DNA of 64,000 bases from Janthinobacterium sp. FW305-129 (GTDB lineage: Bacteria; Pseudomonadota; Gammaproteobacteria; Burkholderiales; Burkholderiaceae_D), in contig NZ_JACYMM010000005.1 of NCBI RefSeq assembly GCF_020858115.1, positions 248,001-312,000 of the forward strand, in the 5' to 3' direction. The notes below the pieces were generated by a model. That model was not told where the DNA came from and did no database searches. It was given only the letters and a program-made list of their open reading frames with translations. Position 1 is the first letter of the stretch, and every line of letters starts with the position of its first letter. This document shows, in pieces, positions 54,972 through 63,013 of this stretch. The translations under genes were made by a program, and so were the position numbers.

Positions 54972-55957
54972 GGCACGATGATGGTCGAGCCGGTCGTCTT
55001 GCGCCCTTCCAGATCCGTATGCGCCTGGGCGATATGGGCCAGATTGTAGCGCTGGTTGATCTCGATTTTGACTTCGCCGCTGCTGACGACGCCGAACAGC
55101 GAGGCAGCCATCTCTTCCAGGTTGGCGCGGTTCGAGGCATAGCTGAACAGGGCCGGGCGCGTGATGAAGAGCGAGCCGCGCGATGCCAGCTCGCCGAGGG
55201 TGAAGGCCGGCACGGGACCGGAGGCGTTGCCGAAGCTGACCATCATGCCCAGCGGCGCCAGGCAGTCGAGCGAACCAATGAACGTGTCCTTGCCGATGGA
55301 ATCGTAGACCACGGAGACGCCCTTGCCGCCCGTGATCTCGCGCACGCGCTCGACGAAGTTTTCCGTGTTGTAGTTGATGACGTGTGCCGCGCCGTGCGCC
55401 TTGGCCAGCGCCGCCTTTTCATCGGAACCGGCCGTGCCGATCAGGTTTACGCCCAGCACTTTCGCCCACTGGCAGGCGATCAGGCCCACACCGCCCGCGG
55501 CCGCGTGGAACAGGATGGTATCGCCCGCCTTCAGCGCCACCGTGCGGTGGAACAGGTATTGCACCGTCAAACCTTGCAGCATCATGGCGGCGGCCGTATC
55601 GAAAGCGATACGCTCGGGCAGCACCAGCAGCAGGGCCGCCGGCAAGTTGCGCTGCTGCGCATACGCGCCATTGATGCGTGCCGCATACGCCACACGGTCG
55701 CCGACCTTCACTTCCGTGACGCCCTCGCCCACCGCCTCGACGATGCCCGCGCCCTCGACGCCCAAGCCATTCGGCAGCGGTTGCGGATACAAGCCGGTGC
55801 GGAAATACACGTCGATGAAATTGAGGCCGATGGCCTCGTGTTTCACGCGCGCCTCGCCGGGCCCCGGCGGCGGCAGTTCCACATCCACGTATTCCATCAC
55901 ATCCGGGCCGCCCACGCGCTGTACGCGGATGGCTTTGGTGGTAATCGTTGCGCTCAT
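54968..55957 (-). CDS. qor: NADPH:quinone oxidoreductase (zinc-less MDR)
   Basis: 329 residues from ATG 55957 (AAGGAGA upstream). Medium-chain dehydrogenase/reductase without structural zinc Cys cluster. Start IRVQRVGGPDVMEYVDVELP, LNFIDVYFRTGLYP, GVEGAGIVEAVGEGV, nucleotide-binding HAAAGGVGLIACQWAK, YDSIGKDTF. NADPH-dependent reduction of quinones or enones in the cytoplasm. First or second in a leftward run with mgsA and the EamA gene upstream and the 37-residue peptide downstream. Confidence 0.92.
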   Translation of the reverse strand: MSATITTKAIRVQRVGGPDVMEYVDVELPPPGPGEARVKHEAIGLNFIDVYFRTGLYPQPLPNGLGVEGAGIVEAVGEGVTEVKVGDRVAYAARINGAYAQQRNLPAALLLVLPERIAFDTAAAMMLQGLTVQYLFHRTVALKAGDTILFHAAAGGVGLIACQWAKVLGVNLIGTAGSDEKAALAKAHGAAHVINYNTENFVERVREITGGKGVSVVYDSIGKDTFIGSLDCLAPLGMMVSFGNASGPVPAFTLGELASRGSLFITRPALFSYASNRANLEEMAASLFGVVSSGEVKIEINQRYNLAHIAQAHTDLEGRKTTGSTIIVP

Positions 55958-55980
55958 GCTTATCTCCTTGTCTGGGTAAA

Positions 55981-56370
55981 TCAGGCGGCAGCAACGGCCC
56001 GCGCCTGCAGTTGCGACAGCACCAGGTGCGCCGACGACAGGTTCGTCGCGCACGCCACGTTGTGCACGTCGCAGGCGCGCACCAGGGCGTTGATGTCCGG
56101 CTCGTGCGGCTGCGGCGTCATCGGGTCGCGCAGGAAGATCACGCAATCGATCAAGCCCTCCACCAGCAGCGAGCCGATCTGCAAGTCGCCGCCGAACGGG
56201 CCAGAATGCTTGCGCTCGACCGCCAGGCCCAGCTCGTTGATCAGGCGGCCGCCCGTGGTGCCCGTGGCCGACAGTTCACAGCCCTTGAGAAAATCCAGGT
56301 ATTCGCCCGCCAGGGTAATCATGTCATCTTTTTTCTTGTCGTGGGCAATCAGGGCGATGCGTGTTTTCAT
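55981..56370 (-). CDS. mgsA: methylglyoxal synthase
   Basis: 129 residues from ATG 56370 ([17 protein letters not shown]). Signatures [36 protein letters not shown] (with the catalytic Asp residues), [17 protein letters not shown]. Converts dihydroxyacetone phosphate to methylglyoxal, relieving phosphate limitation from sugar phosphate build-up. Weak ribosome site; 23 bases after it the quinone reductase starts, which may take part in handling reactive carbonyls. Confidence 0.95.
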   Translation of the reverse strand: MKTRIALIAHDKKKDDMITLAGEYLDFLKGCELSATGTTGGRLINELGLAVERKHSGPFGGDLQIGSLLVEGLIDCVIFLRDPMTPQPHEPDINALVRACDVHNVACATNLSSAHLVLSQLQARAVAAA

Positions 56371-56399
56371 GGTGGAGACCATTTCAGTGGTTGGAGGAA

Positions 56400-57320
56400 T
56401 TATTTCTTTTTCGACAGCAAGTAAATACCGGCCAGGACCAGGCTGGTGCCAGCCAGTTGCCAGTTGGTGATCGGTTCGTCGAGGATCATGGCGCCCAGGA
56501 ACAGGGTCGACACGGGGCCGATCATGCCGGCCTGCGAGGCGACGGGCGCGCCGATGCGCTCGACGGCGATCATCGTCATGAAGACGGGCATCACGGTGCA
56601 AAAGATGCCATTGAGCAAGGACAAGCCATACACGGGCATGGGCTGGATCAGCAATTCGACGGGGCGCAAAATGAAAAATTGAGCGATGCAGGCAAAACTG
56701 GCCACGCACATCGCATAGCTGACCAGGCGCATCGAGCCGATGCGTTTCACCAGCTCACCGGAACCGAGCAGATACACGGCATACGAACAGGCCGAGCCCA
56801 GCACCAGGGTGGAACCGAGCGCCACATTGCTGGCGCCGCCCTGCAAGTCGTGCACGAACACCAGCACGATGCCGCAATACGAGGTGAACAGGGCCATCCA
56901 TTGCAGGCGGCTGATGCGCTGCTTGAAGTACACAGTGGTAATCAGCAGCACGAAAGTGGGCGTGAGGAACAGGATCAGCCGTTCCAGACCCACGGAAATG
57001 TATTGCAGGCCAAGGAAGTCCAGATAGCTGGACAGGTAATAGCCGACCAGGCCCAGCCCGACCAGGCGCCAGCGGTCGCTGGTCGACAGCGGCGGCTCCG
57101 TGCGCATCTTCCACCAGGCGATGACGGCGAACACGGGCAGCGAAAAGATCATCCTGAAGGCGATCAGGGTGACGGCGTCGATCTGGTAGCGGTACAGCAG
57201 CTTGGCGACGATGGCCTTGGTGGAAAACAATACCGCCCCGCCCACGGCGATGGCCAGGCCACCGAGGTAGACGGAACGGGGAATAGATGGAGGGGTTGCT
57301 TGCGGGGAACTGGAGCTCAT
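56400..57320 (-). CDS. EamA/DMT-family transporter
   Basis: 306 residues from ATG 57320 (MSSSSPQ); the longer frame adds unlikely residues. Ten predicted membrane segments in two EamA halves ([50 protein letters not shown], then [35 protein letters not shown]). Exporter of metabolites or amino acids; substrate unknown. 29 bases upstream of mgsA. Confidence 0.9.
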   Translation of the reverse strand: MSSSSPQATPPSIPRSVYLGGLAIAVGGAVLFSTKAIVAKLLYRYQIDAVTLIAFRMIFSLPVFAVIAWWKMRTEPPLSTSDRWRLVGLGLVGYYLSSYLDFLGLQYISVGLERLILFLTPTFVLLITTVYFKQRISRLQWMALFTSYCGIVLVFVHDLQGGASNVALGSTLVLGSACSYAVYLLGSGELVKRIGSMRLVSYAMCVASFACIAQFFILRPVELLIQPMPVYGLSLLNGIFCTVMPVFMTMIAVERIGAPVASQAGMIGPVSTLFLGAMILDEPITNWQLAGTSLVLAGIYLLSKKK

Positions 57321-57376
57321 GCCCAGATTGTAATGGCAAAAGCGAAAGCAAGCTGATAACCCCAACGGCAAATACC

Positions 57377-57403
57377 GGGGTCGGCCCCTGAGGGTCCGAC
57401 CCC
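57377..57403. repeat. GGGGTCGG..CCGACCCC intergenic palindrome
   Basis: Arms GGGGTCGG (57377-57384) and CCGACCCC (57396-57403) with CCC/GGG inside. The type GGGGTCGGACCCC...CCGACCCC is familiar from many copies between genes in Burkholderiales genomes. It lies upstream of the EamA start and downstream of the phosphatase. Confidence 0.65.
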
Positions 57404-57437
57404 AGCCTTCTTTGGGGTTGACGTTTAAGAAATAAGT

Positions 57438-59921
57438 TTAAGAAATGACCACCGCCGCCGCACCCGCCGTCACCGTCGCCGTCGTCACCCGCGCAATCAC
57501 GTTCGCCGGCGCCGCCGTGCCGACCAGTTTATTCACCTGCTTGAACTGCGCCACCAGCTTGCCCGGCGTCAAGGTCACTACCGTGTAGCCCTGCGCATCC
57601 GTGTTCAGGTGCTTGATCCACGGGTTGTTGCCCAGGCCGGATAATTGCTGCGCCAGGCCCAGCAGGGTCGTATTGAAGTCAGTGCTCGCTTTCAAGCCCG
57701 CCTGCACGGCAGCGACCGTCGCGTCCAGCTGGGCTTCCGGCACGCCCTTGGCGGCCAGGGCGCCGCGCAGTTGCACGTGCAATTGCTCCAGCAGGCTGTC
57801 GACGGTGGGAGCGGCCTTGCCCATGGTGTAGTCGAGCAGGTTGACGTCGAGATTGACGGTGCCCAGGCCCGCGACGGGAATGGCCAGCGGATAGCTGACG
57901 AGGGTGCCGATGTCGCCCATGGCGCCGGCGGCCGACTTCAGGTAGCTGAAGAAGGAGTCGGAGCTGACCCCGGCCGACACCAGGTCCACCATGACAGGCG
58001 TGCCACCGCCAGCGGCGTCGAAATCATCGCTGACAGTGCCGGCAAAGAATGAGTGGATATCGCCGGTCAGCGCCACCACGTTGCCGATGGCATTCGTTTT
58101 CAGGTGCGCCATCAGGTTCTTGCGTTCGCTGTTGTAGCCATCCCACTGGTCGCAATTGAGCAGGAAACGCGTAAAGAACGGCGCCAGCGCCGCTTGCTGG
58201 CCGGAAGCGGCGACAAAGCCCGATGCGGCGCCCTTGGCCTGCACGTCGGGCTTGATCCAGCCGAAGGCGATCACTTGCGCGGCGGAGGTCGGCGAGCCAC
58301 TGTTGTAGGCGGCCACCGTGATGCCGGCCTGGGCCGCGCTCAAGCCGGCGCCCACGGCTGCGGCGCCCTGCGCGCCTGTGTTGGCTGCCGCAGCGGCAAT
58401 CGCCATGGCCGCTGCCTGCGCCACGGTCGTCGATGCACCCGCCGTCGAGGCGGCCACGATAGCGGAAGCCAATGGCACGCTGCCGCCCACCAACGGCAAG
58501 GTGCTGGCGATGCCCTTGCCCACGTTCGCCATGGCGCTCAGGGCCAGCAAGGTGGCAATCGCATCCGTGCCATTCAAGCCCATGCGCAGCAAGGACACTT
58601 CATTGCCCCACAGTTTCCAGGTGGACGTGGCCGCCTTCATCTTGCCCTTCCACCAGTCGCGCTGCGTGCTGCCCAGCATGCCGACGGCCGCCAGCGGGTC
58701 CGCGCCGGCTTTCGTGGCGGCCGCCATCTTCTGGCCTTCCACGCTGTCGAACAGCGCCTGCGGCACCAGGTAGCGGCTGCCGATGCTGCCCAGCGGCTTG
58801 CCCGTGGCCGGATTGATGGTCGATTCGGCGATTGCATGGTCGGCGCGGTACAGGCGCTCGTCCGTCATCACCAGCTGCATCAGTTTGCCGAACTGGAAAT
58901 CGCGGTAGATCTGGATGTTCTGGAAGGTTGTCGCGGCGCTATCGAACGTGACGTCGGCCGGCATGTATTCGAACCAGGCCTGGTTGGCGCTACGGCGGCG
59001 GGCCGGCTGGTGCAGGTCGCTGCCGTCGGCGGCCACAAGGCCTTCATAGGTGGAAGCGTCCTGCCAGGCGTCGTCCGTGAATTCATGGTCATCCCAGACG
59101 GCGATGAAGGCAAAGCGTTCGTGCACGGCTTGCAGACGTGCATCGGTGCGGTATTTCTTGTACAGGTAGCGGTAATCGGCCACGGTGGTCGCGTATTTCG
59201 CGCCAGAGTTGCCGTTTTTATACGTGCCGTCGGGCAATTTCAGCTGGTCGTGGCGGCTTTCCACGGCGCCGCTCTGGAAGGCCTCGCCCACCGTTTCATA
59301 GATGTAATCACCGAGGTGGACGATGAAATCGAGCGCTTCGTTGGCGGCGATGTGCGACAGCGCTCCCCAGTGGTTGATGCTCCAGTCCTGGCACGTCAGG
59401 TAGGCGAACTGCAGCTGGGATACGTCAGCCGTGGCGGCGGGCGCCGTCTTGAAGCGGCCCACGTTCGAGCGCACGTCGCCGGCGATGAACTGGTAAAAAT
59501 ACACCTGGCCAGGCTGCAAGCCCGTGACCTTGTGGCGCAGAGTGTTGTCGAAATCGGCCTTCAATGGCAACTTGGCATCGACGATCGGCGTGCCGGCCAG
59601 GGCCGTGTTGCCGCCCAGGGCGGCCGTATTGTCGCTGGCGCTGACGATCAGGCGCACGGCCACGTCGGACTTGCCGGCCACGGCGGGCGCGACGGCGTCG
59701 AAACTGGCGGGCACGACGCGCGTCCACAGCATGGCGCTGTCGGCGCGCGGATCGCCCGAAGCCACGCTTTGCGGGAATTTCCAGTCGCTGCCCGAGGCCA
59801 GCGGCACGCCAGGATCGCTGTAATCGGTGCTGCCGCAGGCGGCGAGGCCGACGGTGGCCACGGAGACGGTAATGAAGCCGCCCAATTTCAGAAATTGCCG
59901 CCTGTCCATTTGACTTGCCAT
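57438..59921 (-). CDS. PhoD-type alkaline phosphatase with long Ala-rich insertion
   Basis: 827 residues. Twin-arginine-like signal MDRRQFLKLGGFITVSVA with Cys after LAA. PhoD domain order: SVASGDPRADSAMLWTR, FAYLTCQDW, FIVHLGDYIYETVG (metal Asp), WDDHEFTDDAWQD, then VVALTGDIHSFFAGTVS. Known PhoD enzymes have about 520-580 residues; here a strongly Ala/Gly/Ser-rich insertion (residues about 445-540) and a C-terminal extension ending KLVAQFKQVNKL lengthen it. Acts outside the cytoplasm, Ca/Fe dependent; hydrolyses phosphomonoesters or diesters. Confidence 0.9.
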   Translation of the reverse strand: MASQMDRRQFLKLGGFITVSVATVGLAACGSTDYSDPGVPLASGSDWKFPQSVASGDPRADSAMLWTRVVPASFDAVAPAVAGKSDVAVRLIVSASDNTAALGGNTALAGTPIVDAKLPLKADFDNTLRHKVTGLQPGQVYFYQFIAGDVRSNVGRFKTAPAATADVSQLQFAYLTCQDWSINHWGALSHIAANEALDFIVHLGDYIYETVGEAFQSGAVESRHDQLKLPDGTYKNGNSGAKYATTVADYRYLYKKYRTDARLQAVHERFAFIAVWDDHEFTDDAWQDASTYEGLVAADGSDLHQPARRRSANQAWFEYMPADVTFDSAATTFQNIQIYRDFQFGKLMQLVMTDERLYRADHAIAESTINPATGKPLGSIGSRYLVPQALFDSVEGQKMAAATKAGADPLAAVGMLGSTQRDWWKGKMKAATSTWKLWGNEVSLLRMGLNGTDAIATLLALSAMANVGKGIASTLPLVGGSVPLASAIVAASTAGASTTVAQAAAMAIAAAAANTGAQGAAAVGAGLSAAQAGITVAAYNSGSPTSAAQVIAFGWIKPDVQAKGAASGFVAASGQQAALAPFFTRFLLNCDQWDGYNSERKNLMAHLKTNAIGNVVALTGDIHSFFAGTVSDDFDAAGGGTPVMVDLVSAGVSSDSFFSYLKSAAGAMGDIGTLVSYPLAIPVAGLGTVNLDVNLLDYTMGKAAPTVDSLLEQLHVQLRGALAAKGVPEAQLDATVAAVQAGLKASTDFNTTLLGLAQQLSGLGNNPWIKHLNTDAQGYTVVTLTPGKLVAQFKQVNKLVGTAAPANVIARVTTATVTAGAAAVVIS

Positions 59922-60016
59922 GATGTCGCGCCCTCGATATGGTGAAAGCGCGTCACTTTAGCAACAGATTGTGTCATCCTGATGACGCGGCCATGCCGCT
60001 TCGCAGGGGGCCGATA

Positions 60017-60025
60017 TGCTAAAAT
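60017..60025 (+). promoter_or_regulatory. extended -10 element before yebC
   Basis: TG-C-TAAAAT, enclosed by GGCCGA..TCGGCC arms. 40 bases ahead of the yebC ATG at 60065. Confidence 0.4.
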
Positions 60026-60064
60026 GTCGGCCACAATTGAACACCCGTCTAAGGAAGATTCGAC

Positions 60065-60790
60065 ATGGCAGGACATAGCAAATGGGCCAATATCAAGCAT
60101 AAAAAGGCTGCCACCGATGCCAAGCGCGGCAAAATCTGGACGCGCCTGATCAAGGAAATCACGGTCGCGGCCCGCATGGGCGGCGCCGACGCCATCACCA
60201 ATCCGCGCCTGCGCCTGGCCGTCGACAAGGCGGCTGACGCCAACATGCCGAAAGACAACGTCCAGCGCGCGATCAACCGCGGCAGCGGCGGCGTCGATGG
60301 CGCCAACTATGAAGAAGTGCGCTACGAAGGCTACGGCGTGGGCGGCGCGGCCGTCATCGTCGAATGCATGACAGACAACAAGGTGCGCACGGTGGCTGAA
60401 GTGCGCAACGCCTTCAACAAGAACGGCGGCAACATGGGCAACGAAGGCTCCGTCGCCTTCATGTTCCAGCACTGCGGCCAGCTGCTGTTCGCGCCGGGCA
60501 CCGACGAAGACAAGCTGATGGAAGCGGCCCTGGAAGCGGGCGCCGACGACGTCATAGCCGACGAAGAAGGCGGCTTCGAAGTGGTCACTCCCGTGCACGA
60601 TTTCGCCGCCGTCAAGGAAGCGCTGGAAGCGGCCGGCTTCAAGGCGGAAGTTGCCGAAGTCATCATGAAGCCGGCGACGGAAACCGTGTATGCGGGCGAC
60701 GACGCCATCAAGATGCAAAAGCTGATCGATGCGCTGGAGCTGCTGGACGATGTCCAGGAAGTGTTCACCAACGCCCTCATTGAGAATTAA
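60065..60790 (+). CDS. yebC: YebC/PmpR-family transcription or translation factor
   Basis: 241 residues. Family start [25 protein letters not shown], then [57 protein letters not shown]. YebC proteins bind DNA in some bacteria and recently also act on stalled ribosomes; either role is possible. Upstream of purD as in other Oxalobacteraceae. Confidence 0.95.
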   Translation: MAGHSKWANIKHKKAATDAKRGKIWTRLIKEITVAARMGGADAITNPRLRLAVDKAADANMPKDNVQRAINRGSGGVDGANYEEVRYEGYGVGGAAVIVECMTDNKVRTVAEVRNAFNKNGGNMGNEGSVAFMFQHCGQLLFAPGTDEDKLMEAALEAGADDVIADEEGGFEVVTPVHDFAAVKEALEAAGFKAEVAEVIMKPATETVYAGDDAIKMQKLIDALELLDDVQEVFTNALIEN

Positions 60791-60804
60791 TCACTCTGCA
60801 CACA

Positions 60805-60823
60805 AGGGCGGCACCGCCGCCCT
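60805..60823 (+). other. intercistronic hairpin yebC-purD
   Basis: AGGGCGGC (60805-60812) and GCCGCCCT (60816-60823) over a three-base loop; no T-run. Likely stabilises or partly attenuates the yebC-purD transcript. Confidence 0.55.
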
Positions 60824-60850
60824 GCAACCCACACTGAACGAACGGTCCCT

Positions 60851-62119
60851 ATGAAAATTCTGGTAGTCGGCTCTGGCGGCCGCGAACACGCCCTGGCCTG
60901 GAAACTGGCCCAGTCCGAACGCATACAGATGGTGTATGTCGCGCCGGGCAACGGCGGCACCGCGCGCGATGCGCGCCTGGTCAATCTCGACATCAGCGAC
61001 CCGCAATTGCTGGCCGATTTCGTTCAGCAGGAGCACATCGGCCTGACCGTCGTCGGCCCGGAAGTGCCGCTGGCAGCCGGTATCGTCAACCTGTTCCGCT
61101 CGCGCGGCCTGAAAATCTTCGGCCCGACCAAGGAAGCGGCACAGCTGGAGTCGTCGAAAGACTTCGCCAAGGCCTTCATGCAGCGCCACGGCATCCCGAC
61201 GGCCGCCTACCAGACCTTCTCCGACGTCGCTCCCGCGCACGCCTACGTCGACGCCATAGGCGCGCCGATCGTCATCAAGGCCGACGGCCTGGCCGCCGGC
61301 AAGGGCGTGGTCGTCGCCATGAGCCTGGAAGAAGCGCACCAGGCAGTCGACATGATGCTGTCCGATAACCAGTTCGGCGACGCCGGCGCGCGCATCGTCA
61401 TCGAGGAATTCCTCGCCGGCGAAGAAGCGAGCTTCATCGTCATGTGCGACGGCAAGAACATCCTGCCGCTGGCCACCAGCCAGGATCATAAGCGCCTGAA
61501 GGATCACGACCAGGGCCCGAACACGGGCGGCATGGGCGCGTACTCGCCGGCGCCCATCGTCACGCCGGCCATGCATGCGCGCGTCATGCGCGAAATCATC
61601 GTTCCGACCATCCAGGGCATGGCCAAGGACGGCATCACGTTCACGGGCTTCCTGTACGCGGGCCTGATGATCGACGACAAGGGCACGCCAAAGACGCTGG
61701 AATTCAACTGCCGCATGGGCGACCCGGAAACGCAGCCGATCATGGCGCGCCTGAAAACCGACCTGGTCACCGTCATGGAACACGCCGTCAACGGCACGCT
61801 GGACGCCGTGGAACTGGAATGGGACCGCCGCACGGCCGTTGGCGTCGTCATGGCCGCCGCCGGCTATCCGGACGATCCCGTCAAGGGCACGCCGATCGGC
61901 GACATCCCGGCCGAAACGGTCGATTCCGTCACCTTCCATGCGGGTACCCGCATCGAGGGCGAGCGCCTGGTCACCAACGGCGGGCGCGTGCTGTGCGTGG
62001 TGGGCCTGGGCGACAGCATCAAGATGGCGCAGAAGCAGGCATATGAAACCGTGGAAAAAATCCATTTCGACGGCGCGCAGTACCGCCGCGACATCGGCTG
62101 GCGCGGCCTGAAGCATTGA
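60851..62119 (+). CDS. purD: phosphoribosylamine-glycine ligase
   Basis: 422 residues. ATP-grasp enzyme: MKILVVGSGGREHALAWKL, GPTKEAAQLESSKDFAKAFM, IKADGLAAGKGVVVA, EEFLAGEEASFIVMCDG, GGMGAYSPAPIVT, ETQPIMARLKTDLVTVM. Catalyses glycine addition to phosphoribosylamine in purine synthesis. In operon with yebC. A strong terminator follows. Confidence 0.97.
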   Translation: MKILVVGSGGREHALAWKLAQSERIQMVYVAPGNGGTARDARLVNLDISDPQLLADFVQQEHIGLTVVGPEVPLAAGIVNLFRSRGLKIFGPTKEAAQLESSKDFAKAFMQRHGIPTAAYQTFSDVAPAHAYVDAIGAPIVIKADGLAAGKGVVVAMSLEEAHQAVDMMLSDNQFGDAGARIVIEEFLAGEEASFIVMCDGKNILPLATSQDHKRLKDHDQGPNTGGMGAYSPAPIVTPAMHARVMREIIVPTIQGMAKDGITFTGFLYAGLMIDDKGTPKTLEFNCRMGDPETQPIMARLKTDLVTVMEHAVNGTLDAVELEWDRRTAVGVVMAAAGYPDDPVKGTPIGDIPAETVDSVTFHAGTRIEGERLVTNGGRVLCVVGLGDSIKMAQKQAYETVEKIHFDGAQYRRDIGWRGLKH

Positions 62120-62141
62120 TCGCCGCATAACGATCACACGG

Positions 62142-62177
62142 CGGGCCGGCGCGGAATTCATCCGCCCGGCCCGTTTT
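62142..62177 (+). terminator. intrinsic terminator after purD
   Basis: Stem CGGGCCGG-c-GCGGA (62142-62155) with TCCGC-CCGGCCCG (62161-62173) and loop ATTCA, followed by TTTT and a further T-rich stretch. Confidence 0.85.
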
Positions 62178-62202
62178 CATTTTGATTGCCCCATTCCTCG
62201 CC

Positions 62203-62949
62203 ATGAGCATACCAACCGGCCTTGCCGCACCAGACTACGATGCCCCGGTGAGCCCCCTTGCCTGGCTGGCGCTTGCCTCGCTGCTCGTTGCCGGCCTGGC
62301 TTGGTACTGGTTCAGCAGCTATGCCGTGCCACGCTGCGACACCCCACAAACCGTGGCCGCGGTCACGGATGGCAAATTCAGCCTGCACGATATCCAACAG
62401 GCCGGCTATGCCTGGTCGCAAAAAACCCGTGGCTGCCTGGCCACCGTCATCGAGGACGGCAAGCCCATGCAGTACGCCTGGACCATTTCGCGCGTGGAAG
62501 GCCGCCGCAAAAGCCGGCTGGCGTATGACCACGCGCATCCGGGCATCGTGCAAACGCGCTTTGCCGACATCGCCTGGCATGGCGGCTTTGCGCAGCAGGG
62601 CCAGCCCATCGGGCGCGATGGGCTGAAGCATGCGGTGCTGGCCGGCATGGATGCACTGCGCGGCAAGCCGCTCTACCATGCCAACCTCAACGCAGTGGTA
62701 TCGCCGCAGCACTACCGTGAAATTGGCGATATTGAAGCGCTGGCACCATGCAAGGAAGTATTGCCCGGCGTGGTTTCCTGCCGCCTGCTGCTGGCCCGTA
62801 ACGACCTTGCGCCCGCTGCCGCAAGCAAGGTGCTGGCAGTCTCCGTGCTGCAGCGAGGCGACTTTACTTTCCAGCGCAGCAAAAATGGCAAGAACTGGTC
62901 AGTAACACCGCAGTTCAGGACAGAACTGGATCAGGCGCAACTTCAATAG
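62203..62949 (+). CDS. unknown single-pass membrane protein, paralogue of the next gene
   Basis: 248 residues from ATG 62203 (MSIPTGLAAPD); the TTG further upstream is less likely. One membrane segment (LAWLALASLLVAGLAWYWF, about residues 20-40), then a globular part with four Cys: RCDTPQT, RGCLATVIEDGK, APCKEV, VSCRLL. The stretch RCDTPQTVAAV..SLHDIQQAGYAW..RGCLATV matches that in 63014-64000. No known domain is recognised. It probably faces the periplasm, where the Cys could form disulfides. Confidence 0.75.
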   Translation: MSIPTGLAAPDYDAPVSPLAWLALASLLVAGLAWYWFSSYAVPRCDTPQTVAAVTDGKFSLHDIQQAGYAWSQKTRGCLATVIEDGKPMQYAWTISRVEGRRKSRLAYDHAHPGIVQTRFADIAWHGGFAQQGQPIGRDGLKHAVLAGMDALRGKPLYHANLNAVVSPQHYREIGDIEALAPCKEVLPGVVSCRLLLARNDLAPAAASKVLAVSVLQRGDFTFQRSKNGKNWSVTPQFRTELDQAQLQ

Positions 62950-63013
62950 TACGCTGAGGAAACGAGATTGCATTGTAAAATTTATCATCTTGATTCTTGA
63001 TAAAGCCCCTCCG

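Noticed and set aside
58053-59945. 630-codon frame opposite the PhoD gene
   Set aside because: Low-complexity reverse translation; PhoD motifs are on the minus strand.
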